Shown here: positions 18,519 through 26,167 of the stretch, in pieces
Position numbering within the stretch: position 1 is the stretch's first letter
Layout: the number at the start of each line of letters is the position of its first letter
NCBI RefSeq assembly: GCF_014203095.1
Contig: NZ_JACHIG010000014.1
Location: 33,591-97,590 of the forward strand
Reading direction: 5' to 3'
Source of the DNA: Prosthecobacter vanneervenii
GTDB taxonomy: Bacteria; Verrucomicrobiota; Verrucomicrobiia; Verrucomicrobiales; Verrucomicrobiaceae
Length of the DNA: 64,000 bases
Translations under genes and position numbers: made by a program
Notes under the pieces: generated by a model
Databases searched by the model: none
What the model was told of the DNA's origin: nothing
The model's input: only the letters and a program-made list of their open reading frames with translations

Positions 18519-20885
18519 ATGATCGCCACCCTCGACCGCAAGCTGCTTCGCGACATCGGCGGCATGAAGGGGCAGATCCTGATGGTGAGCCTGGTCATGG
18601 CCTGTGGAGTGGCGATGATGACCGTGACTCAAAGCACGATCCTGAGCCTGGAGAGCACGCGGGACGAGTACTACCACCGCTACCGGATGCCGGATGTGTT
18701 TGGCACGGTAAAGAGCGCGCCGCTTTCCCTGAGGCACCGGCTGGGCAGCATCCCGGGAGTGGCGGCGGTGGAGCTGCGCGTGGCGGATGAGGCGCTGCTG
18801 GACATGGAGAGCGTGAAGGAGCCGGTGAAGGCGCGGCTGGTGTCTCTGCCGCAGAGCGGGGATCAGAGCCTGAACCAGATCTTTCTCCGAAGAGGCCGGC
18901 TGCCGCTGGCCGGGGCGCAGCGGGAGGCGGTGGTGAGCGAGGCCTTTGCCACGGCGCATGGTCTGCAGATCGGCGACCGGATCACCGCCATCATGAAAGG
19001 GCACCGCGACTACCTGGAGATCTGCGGCGTGGGGCTTTCGCCGGAGTTTGTGTTTGAAGCAGCGCCCGGGCAGACGCTGCCGGACAACCGGCACTACGGG
19101 GTCTTCTGGCTGCGCTATGAGCCGCTGGCGGTGGCGTATGATCTGGACGGCGCCTTCAATGACCTGTGCCTGGACCTGGCGCCCGGCGTGGATGCACAAG
19201 GCGTGGTGGAGGAGGTGGACCGGCTGATGTCGATCTACGGCGCGCCGGGGGCGTATGCCCGGAAGGACCACCCGAGCTCAAGGAGGCTGGAGGATGAGCT
19301 GCGCATCGTGCGTGCGCTGGCGCTGGCCTACCCCCTCGTGTTTCTGGGCGTGGCGGCCTTCATGGTCAATTCCGTGACCTCGCGTCTGGTGAGGCTGCAG
19401 CGGGAGCAGATCGCGCAGCTGAAGGCGCTGGGCTACACCTCGTGGCAGGTGGGGCGGCACTATGTGAACTACGCGCTGGTGGTGGTGGTGGTGGGCAGCG
19501 CGGTGGGGGTGGTGGCGGGATGGCGGCTGGGGGATGTGCTGCTGCGGGTGTACACGCTGCTGTTTCACTTTCCGGAGCTGCGTTTTCAGATGGATCGCGG
19601 TGCAATGGTAATGGCGCTGGTGGTGAGCGTGGCGGCCGCGCTGCTGGGAGTGGCCGCGGCGGTGTGGCTGGCGGTGAAGCTCTCCCCGGCGGAAGCCATG
19701 CGACCGGAACCGCCCACGGATTTCAAGCCTTCGATGCTGGAGCGTCTCGGCATCACCAAGGGGATGGGGCTGGTGATGCGCATGGCGCTGCGAAACATCG
19801 AGCGCCGCCCGGTGCAGGCGGGCTTTACGGTCTGCGGGCTGGCTCTGGCCACGGGGCTGCTGGTGCTGCCCGGTGCGCTGGCAGACAGCGTGGACCATCT
19901 GCTGACCTACCAGTGGAACGACCACTTTCGACAGAATGTGATGATCAACATGCGGGAGCCTGCCTCCCGCAGCACCACGCATGACATCGAGCACCTGCCC
20001 GGGGTGACCCTGGCGGAGCCGGTGCGCGGCTTTCTGGCACGGATGAGCCATGGGCACCACTCGCGGCGGCTTTACATCCTGGGGCTGGATCATGGCAGCC
20101 GGCTGATCTATCCGCGAGACATGCAGGGACGGCCCATCGTGCTGCCGACGGAGGGCGTGGTGCTTTCCCAGAAGCTGGGAGAGGTGCTGGGGGTGAAGAT
20201 CGGCGACCAGGTGGAAGTGCAGGCGATGGAGGGGCGCTGCGAGACGCGGGAGATCACGGTGAGCGGATTTATGGCGGACTTTTACGGCATGGCAGCCTAC
20301 ATGAACATCAATGCCGCGAGGCTGCACCTGCGGGAAGGGGAGACGATGACAAGCGCGTTTCTGCGGGTGGATCCGAACCAGTGGGACAGCTTTATGAACG
20401 AGGTGAAAAAGCAGCCGAAGGTGGAGTTTGCCAGCGCGAAGAGCGACCAGCTGGCGGCCTTCCGTGCGTCCACGGGCGCGAGCATCGGCATGCTGAGAAA
20501 GGTCTTTCTGTGGCTGGCGGTGATCGTGGCCTTTGGCGTGGTGTACAACAGCGCCAGAATCGCGCTCTCTGAACGCGGGCGGGATCTGGCCACGCTGCGG
20601 GTGGTGGGGCTGACGAAGCGTGAGATCGCAGGCGTGCTGCTGGGGGAGCTCTCGCTGCTGGTGCTGGTGGCGCTGCCGCTGGGGCTGGTGTTTGGCAGCG
20701 TGCTGGCGTTTTACGTGATCGGCGCCGTGAGCAATGAGACCGTGCGGCTGCCAAACCTGATCCACCCGAGCACGTATGCGACATCCGCGCTGGTGGTCCT
20801 GGCGGCGGCGGGTGCTTCGTTCACGATGGTCGGTTTCATGCTCAACAAACTGGACCTGGTGAGCGTGCTGAAGGCGCGCGACTGA
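18519..20885 (+). CDS. FtsX/MacB-like ABC transporter permease, copy 1
   Basis: This 788-residue membrane protein has two FtsX-type halves. Residues 20-40 form the first helix (LMVSLVMACGVAMM), then a large extracytoplasmic MacB-like region, three helices about 270-385 and the coupling stretch EQIAQLKALGYTSWQVGRHY. A second half repeats this (helix near 445, then helices about 665-785 with GRDLATLRVVGLTKREIAGVLL). The protein would form the membrane part of an ABC exporter or lipoprotein/peptide mechanotransmission system. It is divergent from the polyketide synthase gene and is followed after 18 bp by a paralogue of identical length. No ATP-binding subunit gene lies in the window. Confidence 0.88.
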   Translation: MIATLDRKLLRDIGGMKGQILMVSLVMACGVAMMTVTQSTILSLESTRDEYYHRYRMPDVFGTVKSAPLSLRHRLGSIPGVAAVELRVADEALLDMESVKEPVKARLVSLPQSGDQSLNQIFLRRGRLPLAGAQREAVVSEAFATAHGLQIGDRITAIMKGHRDYLEICGVGLSPEFVFEAAPGQTLPDNRHYGVFWLRYEPLAVAYDLDGAFNDLCLDLAPGVDAQGVVEEVDRLMSIYGAPGAYARKDHPSSRRLEDELRIVRALALAYPLVFLGVAAFMVNSVTSRLVRLQREQIAQLKALGYTSWQVGRHYVNYALVVVVVGSAVGVVAGWRLGDVLLRVYTLLFHFPELRFQMDRGAMVMALVVSVAAALLGVAAAVWLAVKLSPAEAMRPEPPTDFKPSMLERLGITKGMGLVMRMALRNIERRPVQAGFTVCGLALATGLLVLPGALADSVDHLLTYQWNDHFRQNVMINMREPASRSTTHDIEHLPGVTLAEPVRGFLARMSHGHHSRRLYILGLDHGSRLIYPRDMQGRPIVLPTEGVVLSQKLGEVLGVKIGDQVEVQAMEGRCETREITVSGFMADFYGMAAYMNINAARLHLREGETMTSAFLRVDPNQWDSFMNEVKKQPKVEFASAKSDQLAAFRASTGASIGMLRKVFLWLAVIVAFGVVYNSARIALSERGRDLATLRVVGLTKREIAGVLLGELSLLVLVALPLGLVFGSVLAFYVIGAVSNETVRLPNLIHPSTYATSALVVLAAAGASFTMVGFMLNKLDLVSVLKARD

Positions 20886-20903
20886 TCGTATCCATAGACG
20901 CTT

Positions 20904-23270
20904 ATGCTGACTCCGCTTGACCTGAAACTCTTCCGCGACCTGGGGCGCATGAAGGGGCAGATCGTGGCGGTGAGCCTGGTGATGGCGTGCGGGCTGGCGA
21001 TGATGATCATGACGCGCAGCATTGTGATGACGCTGGAAAGCACGCGGGACGCGTACTACCAGCGCTACCGGCTGGCGGATGTGTTTGCCTCGCTGAAGCG
21101 CGCGCCGCTTTCGCTGGCAGACCGTGTGGCGGAGATACCGGGTGTGGCGGCGGTGGAGGCGCGGGTGGTGGTGGATGCCACGCTGGACATCGTGGGCATG
21201 ACAGAGCCCGCCTCGGGGCATCTGGTGTCGCTGCCGGAGGGGCGCTCGCAGACGCTGAACAAGATTTTCATCCGCCAGGGAAGGCTGCCGCTGCCGGACG
21301 AGCGCCGCCATGCAGTGGTGAGCGAGTCGTTTGCGCTGGCGAACAAGCTGCAGATCGGAGACAGCCTGGCGGCGATCATCAACGGGCACCGGGATGCGAT
21401 CATCATCTGCGGCATCGGACTTTCGCCGGAGTTCGTGTTTGAGGCACGGCCAGGGCAGACGCTGCCGGACAACAAGCGCTACGGCGTGTTTTGGATGAAC
21501 TACCAGGCCATAGCCGTGCCGTACAATCTTGACGGCGCCTTCAACGACATCTGCGTGGATCTTTCTCCAGGCGCGAAGCCGGGGCCCGTTCTGGCGGAGA
21601 TGGACCGGCTGATGAAGGACTATGGCGCGCAGGGCGCCTACACCCGGCAGGACCACAACAGCGCCAAGCGGCTGGATGATGAGCTGAGCGTGGTGCGTGC
21701 GCTGTCGGTGGCGTATCCGGTGGTGTTTCTGAGCGTGGCGGCCTTCATGGTGAATGCGGTGCTGGCGCGTCTGGTGCGGCTGCAGCGGGAGCAGATCGCG
21801 CAGCTGAAGGCGCTGGGATATTCCTCCTGGCAGGTGGGCTGGCATTACCTGAACTATGCGCTGGTGATCGTGGTGCTGGGCACGCTGGCGGGCGGCCTGA
21901 TCGGCCGCTGGGCGGGGGGCGGGCTGGTGCGCATCTACGATCTGTTTTTCCGCTTTCCGGCGCTGAACTTCCGCATGGACTACGGGGCGCTGGGGATCGC
22001 GCTGGTGATCAGCGCGGCGGCATCGTTTCTCGGCGTGGTGAGCGTGGTGTGGATGGCGGTGAAGCTGCCGCCTGCGGAGGCGATGCGGCCTGAGCCGCCG
22101 GCGGATTTCAAGCCGTCGATGCTGGAGCGCATCGGGCTCACGCGTGGCAGCGGTCCGGCGTTTCGCATGGCGCTGAGAAACATCGAGCGCAGGCCGGTGC
22201 AGGCGCTGTTTACGGTGTTTGGCCTGTCGCTGGCCACAGGGCTGATGGTGCTGCCGGGATCGATGGCGGACAGCATCGACTACCTGCTGACGTATCAATG
22301 GAACGATGTGCAGCGGCAGGATGTGGTGGTGTTTTTTGCCGAGCCGGGGTCTGGAGATGCGCTGCATAATGTGGAGCAGCTGCCCGGGGTGCAGCGTGCC
22401 GAGCCGGTGCGCGCGGTGCAGGCGCGCATCCGCTTTGGCCACCACTACCGCAAGCTGGCGGTGACAGGGCTGCCGAGAAACGCCGATCTCAACCGGCTGA
22501 TGGATGCTGAGCGGCGGCGCATCGTGCTGCCGGAGGAGGGGATCGTGATGTCTGCACAACTGGGCCGCAGCCTTGGCGCGCACATTGGAGACGTGGTGCA
22601 GGTGGAGGCGCTGGAAGGCAGGCGCGACACGATGCAGGTGCCCGTGCGTGGATTTCTGGAGGACTTTGCGGGAGTGTCCGCCTTCATGGACATCGAGGCG
22701 CTGCACCGCCTGATGCATGAGGGCGAGACGGTGAGCGGTGCGTACCTGACGGTGGACCAGTCGCGGTGGGAGGAGTTTATGCGCGAGGTGAAAGACACGC
22801 CGCGTGTGGCCACCACGCTGGTGAAACAGGACCAGCTGGAGTCTTTCCGCAGCACGACAGGGCAGAGCATCGGCATTCTGAGAAAGCTGTATCTGGTGCT
22901 GGCCATCATCGTGGCTTTTGGGGTGGTGTATAACAGCGCACGCATCGCGCTCTCTGAGCGCAGCCGGGATCTGGCCACGCTGCGGGTCATCGGCTTTACG
23001 CAGCGTGAGGTGGCGGGTGTGCTGCTGGGGGAGCTGATGCTGCTGATCGCGAGCGCGCTGCCGCTGGGGCTGCTGTTTGGGCGCGGGCTGGCCACGCTGA
23101 TCATTGAGAAAGTACGCACGGAGACGGTGCGGCTGCCGCTGGTGATCAGCCTGCACACATACACGCTGGCGGTGATCGTGGTGCTGGCGGCCTCGTGTGC
23201 ATCCTTCCTGGTGGTGGGGCGCATGCTGCGGCAGCTGGACATGGTGGGAGTGCTGAAGGCGCGAGATTAA
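20904..23270 (+). CDS. FtsX/MacB-like ABC transporter permease, copy 2
   Basis: This protein has 788 residues, as does copy 1, and aligns with it end to end: GRMKGQIVAVSLVMACGLAMM, ALSVAYPVVFLSVAAFMVNAV, REQIAQLKALGYSSWQVGWHY, KLPPAEAMRPEPPADFKPSMLER and SERSRDLATLRVIGFTQREVAGVLL all have counterparts. The periplasmic loops differ most. The two genes clearly arose by tandem duplication and are probably co-transcribed, so the natural transporter may be a heterodimer of the two permeases. The ATPase must be supplied from elsewhere, or the genes upstream and downstream in other genomes must be checked for it. Confidence 0.88.
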   Translation: MLTPLDLKLFRDLGRMKGQIVAVSLVMACGLAMMIMTRSIVMTLESTRDAYYQRYRLADVFASLKRAPLSLADRVAEIPGVAAVEARVVVDATLDIVGMTEPASGHLVSLPEGRSQTLNKIFIRQGRLPLPDERRHAVVSESFALANKLQIGDSLAAIINGHRDAIIICGIGLSPEFVFEARPGQTLPDNKRYGVFWMNYQAIAVPYNLDGAFNDICVDLSPGAKPGPVLAEMDRLMKDYGAQGAYTRQDHNSAKRLDDELSVVRALSVAYPVVFLSVAAFMVNAVLARLVRLQREQIAQLKALGYSSWQVGWHYLNYALVIVVLGTLAGGLIGRWAGGGLVRIYDLFFRFPALNFRMDYGALGIALVISAAASFLGVVSVVWMAVKLPPAEAMRPEPPADFKPSMLERIGLTRGSGPAFRMALRNIERRPVQALFTVFGLSLATGLMVLPGSMADSIDYLLTYQWNDVQRQDVVVFFAEPGSGDALHNVEQLPGVQRAEPVRAVQARIRFGHHYRKLAVTGLPRNADLNRLMDAERRRIVLPEEGIVMSAQLGRSLGAHIGDVVQVEALEGRRDTMQVPVRGFLEDFAGVSAFMDIEALHRLMHEGETVSGAYLTVDQSRWEEFMREVKDTPRVATTLVKQDQLESFRSTTGQSIGILRKLYLVLAIIVAFGVVYNSARIALSERSRDLATLRVIGFTQREVAGVLLGELMLLIASALPLGLLFGRGLATLIIEKVRTETVRLPLVISLHTYTLAVIVVLAASCASFLVVGRMLRQLDMVGVLKARD

Positions 23271-23393
23271 GTGACGAGAATGTCGCGAATGACCGAGTGC
23301 GCGTAGAGAAAAACTGGCGGGGGAGATCAGGCGAAGGCAGTGCTTTGAATGTAAAGATTCGACTTGAGGATCACGGCCCATGAAGGACCATGC

Positions 23394-24365
23394 ATGCTGG
23401 TGAAATGCGATCTACCAACTGTGCGGCAGGCATCGGCTTCAGGCTCGGTGTTGCTGGCGGTATTATGCCTGATGATGGTGCTTTCATTTCTCATCATCAT
23501 GACCGCCGGAATCTCGCGGCAGCATGCGGAGATGCAGATGGCACGCATGGGCGTGGTGCGTGCGCGGCAGCTGGCGGAGGCGGGGATCGCCGTGGCGGTG
23601 CATCCGATGATCAAGGCGGGAGATCCGCTGCTGCGGAGAAAGGTTTCCGAGGTGGAGGCCTTTGAAGCACAGCTGACCACGGAGGAGCGCCGGCTGAACC
23701 TGAACGCGCTGCTGACGGATGACAAGCTGCCGATCCTGGAGCGCATCCTGATGTCATGGGGATTTCCCATCACGGATGCGCAGGACATTGCAGCCTCCTT
23801 GATGGACTGGAAAGATCCGGATGATCTGAAGCGCCGGCCGGGCAGCGCGGAGAGACTGGACTATGAGTTTGCTGGACGCAGCGGGCTGCCGCTGAACCGC
23901 CCCTTTACCAGCCTGGATGAGGTGGAGCTGGTGGCACGCATGGATGAAGTGCGCGCGGCCAAGCCGGACTGGCGCACGTGGTTCACGCTGCGTGGCAGCG
24001 GCCAGCTGGACATCAACACCGCACCGGCGGAGATCATCGCCGCAGTGACGGGTGCCTCCTTGGAAAACGCCACGATGATGGTGAACACGCGCAATGGTCT
24101 CGACGGCCTGCCACAGACGCAGGATGACATGCCCTACCAAACGATCGAGGCGGCAACATCGATGCTGGGCATCGCCGCCGCAGTGGCGGCAAACCCCGGA
24201 CTGCTGCAGATGCTGACGCTGCAGGGATCGACGCGCCACATCGAGAGCATCGGACAGGCGGGCGAAGTGCGCTGCGGCATCGGCGTGGTGCTGACGATGA
24301 ACGGCGGTGCGCCGCGCATCGCCGAATGGAGTGAATTTCCTGTGAAAGGACCGGAGAAACCATGA
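23394..24365 (+). CDS. gspK: Type II secretion minor pseudopilin GspK-like protein
   Basis: From the ATG at 23394 (preceded by GAAGGA with a 6-base spacer) the protein has 323 residues. It starts with a short basic leader, then SASGSVLLAVLCLMMVLSFL, a prepilin-type helix at about 15-38, and continues with the GspK fold: a helical region with DWKDPDD and a later DINTAPAEIIAAVTG, typical of the SAM-like repeats of GspK. GspK caps the type II secretion pseudopilus with GspI and GspJ. It overlaps the next gene by 4 bp (ATGA), which suggests translational coupling. The usual glutamate at +5 of the prepilin helix is not obvious. Confidence 0.8.
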   Translation: MLVKCDLPTVRQASASGSVLLAVLCLMMVLSFLIIMTAGISRQHAEMQMARMGVVRARQLAEAGIAVAVHPMIKAGDPLLRRKVSEVEAFEAQLTTEERRLNLNALLTDDKLPILERILMSWGFPITDAQDIAASLMDWKDPDDLKRRPGSAERLDYEFAGRSGLPLNRPFTSLDEVELVARMDEVRAAKPDWRTWFTLRGSGQLDINTAPAEIIAAVTGASLENATMMVNTRNGLDGLPQTQDDMPYQTIEAATSMLGIAAAVAANPGLLQMLTLQGSTRHIESIGQAGEVRCGIGVVLTMNGGAPRIAEWSEFPVKGPEKP

Positions 24366-25582
24366 AACGAATGAGCTTTGGCAGCCAGACCAAGCAGTCG
24401 CTGTGCTTTCCTGGAGAGGAAGGCCGCGAGACGTGGGTGTGTGAAGAGGGCGTGTGGAAGCGCTCTGCGCCCGTCTCCGGCGGGCTCATTGGCGTGGAGG
24501 TGATGGCTTTTGACAGCGCGCCCTTCTGGAGCCTGAGCGAGGAGACTGTGTCTGAAGACGCTGTGGGGCTGCGCTGGGAGACGCTGGGCATCTCCAGCAC
24601 GAGCGAGGCTCCGCAGTGGGTGTACTGGACGGTGACGCGGCAGAAGAACCGCGCGCTGGCAGGCACCCTGGCGCTGGCCGAGGATGCGCTGAGCACCGAG
24701 GGGTGGCCTGAAAAGCCGGAGACTTTTGAGCCGAGCGTGCGCATGCTGCCGCTGCCTGCCAATGGCATGGCGGTGTGGCGCGAGCTGGGCCGCTGCGTGG
24801 CCGCCTTTACGCGGGATGGCAGCCTGCTGCATGCGGCGGTGCTGGCCTCCCGCGTGCTGGATGCGGACGCAGCGTATGAGCTGCATGACCTGTGCGCCGC
24901 ACTGCAGGTGCATGACTTCATGGAGGAGCCCTTGGGCATCCACATCTGGACAGCGTGCGAGACGGACTTTGTGCCGCAGCTGGCGTGCCTGTTTGTGGAG
25001 GCCGGGATCATCAAGGAGCCGCGCCCGGACCCGCGCCCGCCGCAGGAGCCGGGGAGGCTGCTGCCTGCCCATGTGGCGCAGCAGCGCCAGCAGCGGCAGG
25101 CCCGGCAGCAGAAGCTGATGATGCTGGCCGTGGGGGCGATGATGTATGTGTGCTTCTTTGGGGCGTGGTGGCTGCGGCTGCAGTGGCGTGACTCACGCGT
25201 GAGCCGTGCCGAGGCGGAGCTGGCCACACTGCAGCCGGAGATGGAGCAGGTGAGCCAGGCGCAGGCGCGCTGGGAGGCGATGGAGGGCGCGATCAATCCG
25301 GATCTCTATCCGATGGAGATCTTTCACCAGATCGTCTCGCTGCTGCCGGACGAAGGCATCCGCCTGAAGGAATTTCAAATCGACAAGGGCAGGATCATCG
25401 TGAGCGGCGAGGCCGCGACGGTGAACCACGCGCTCGGCTTCAGGGACAGGCTGCTGGCCAGCACGGCGCTGCAGCATCATACCTGGAACCTGCCAGTGCC
25501 GACCATCCGTGAAGACAACCGCGCAGACTTCCGCGCCGAAGGAACCCTCAGCTCTGGAGGAGATGTGAATGAAGTCCAGTGA
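24362..25582 (+). CDS. GspL/PilN-like bitopic inner-membrane protein
   Basis: This 406-residue protein lies between gspK and a GspM-like gene, the position of gspL. Its N-terminal 230 residues look like a divergent cytoplasmic actin-like domain without a motif that I can point to. A single membrane helix follows a Gln/Arg-rich stretch (about 252-276, LMMLAVGAMMYVCFFGAWWL), then a coiled coil and a small periplasmic ferredoxin-like domain (about 325-400). That layout is GspL or a PilM-PilN fusion. GspL connects the cytoplasmic ATPase GspE to the periplasmic assembly. The assignment rests on layout and context more than on sequence motifs. Confidence 0.65.
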   Translation: MKRMSFGSQTKQSLCFPGEEGRETWVCEEGVWKRSAPVSGGLIGVEVMAFDSAPFWSLSEETVSEDAVGLRWETLGISSTSEAPQWVYWTVTRQKNRALAGTLALAEDALSTEGWPEKPETFEPSVRMLPLPANGMAVWRELGRCVAAFTRDGSLLHAAVLASRVLDADAAYELHDLCAALQVHDFMEEPLGIHIWTACETDFVPQLACLFVEAGIIKEPRPDPRPPQEPGRLLPAHVAQQRQQRQARQQKLMMLAVGAMMYVCFFGAWWLRLQWRDSRVSRAEAELATLQPEMEQVSQAQARWEAMEGAINPDLYPMEIFHQIVSLLPDEGIRLKEFQIDKGRIIVSGEAATVNHALGFRDRLLASTALQHHTWNLPVPTIREDNRADFRAEGTLSSGGDVNEVQ

Positions 25583-26114
25583 GAAACGTCTGATCTCTCT
25601 CCTGCTGGTGCTGGCCGTGATCTGCGGCGGGGCCATTCTCTCCCAGCGTTTGCTGAAGAAGCAGCGTGGCATCGAGCGGCGCGAGCAGGCGCTGGAACTC
25701 CGGCAGATGGAGTCCACCGCCATCCTGGCAGAGGCTGACCTGTGGAAGCAACGCCTCGGCTGGCTGGAGGGTGCGCAGCCGCAGATGACCAGTGAAAACG
25801 AAGCGAGCAAGGAGCTGCTGGAAGGCCTGCTGGCCTCCGCCTCCGCGCTGGGGCTGACGGTGCAGAAGAAGCAGCTGCATGAGCCTGCGAGCCAGCCGTA
25901 CTACCGCGAGGTGGGCGTCACGCTCACGCTCAAGGGCACGCTTGCCTCCGTCTTCCGCTGGATGCATCAGGAGCTGTCTCCGGAATCTTTTTGCACGGTG
26001 ACGGGTCTGAAGGTGGTGCCTGACAATGAGGACACCTCCAATGTGATCGCCACGGTGCGTTTCAGCCGCCTGTATCTGCCCGAGATGGCTGAAGCGCCGC
26101 CGCCAGCCAAATGA
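25569..26114 (+). CDS. GspM/PilO-like type II secretion protein
   Basis: This 181-residue protein has a short cytoplasmic tail, one membrane helix (about 8-26), a coiled coil (about 30-85) and a small periplasmic domain in which a stretch around VTLTLKGTLASVFRWMHQEL resembles the GspM/PilO fold. GspM pairs with GspL in the inner-membrane platform. It overlaps the gspL-like gene by 14 bp and the secretin gene may begin within 60 bp of its stop codon, consistent with one operon. The identification depends mainly on size, topology and gene order. Confidence 0.65.
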   Translation: MKSSEKRLISLLLVLAVICGGAILSQRLLKKQRGIERREQALELRQMESTAILAEADLWKQRLGWLEGAQPQMTSENEASKELLEGLLASASALGLTVQKKQLHEPASQPYYREVGVTLTLKGTLASVFRWMHQELSPESFCTVTGLKVVPDNEDTSNVIATVRFSRLYLPEMAEAPPPAK

Positions 26115-26167
26115 ACCAGCTTCTTTTTTTCCGACTCAGACTCATCATCCGCATGCCGTTTTTGTTC

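Noticed and set aside
19278..23381. Minus-strand frame of 1367 codons across both FtsX permease genes
   Set aside because: It is antisense to two paralogous genes and is dominated by His, Gln and Arg in low-complexity runs. It repeats because the sense genes are duplicated.
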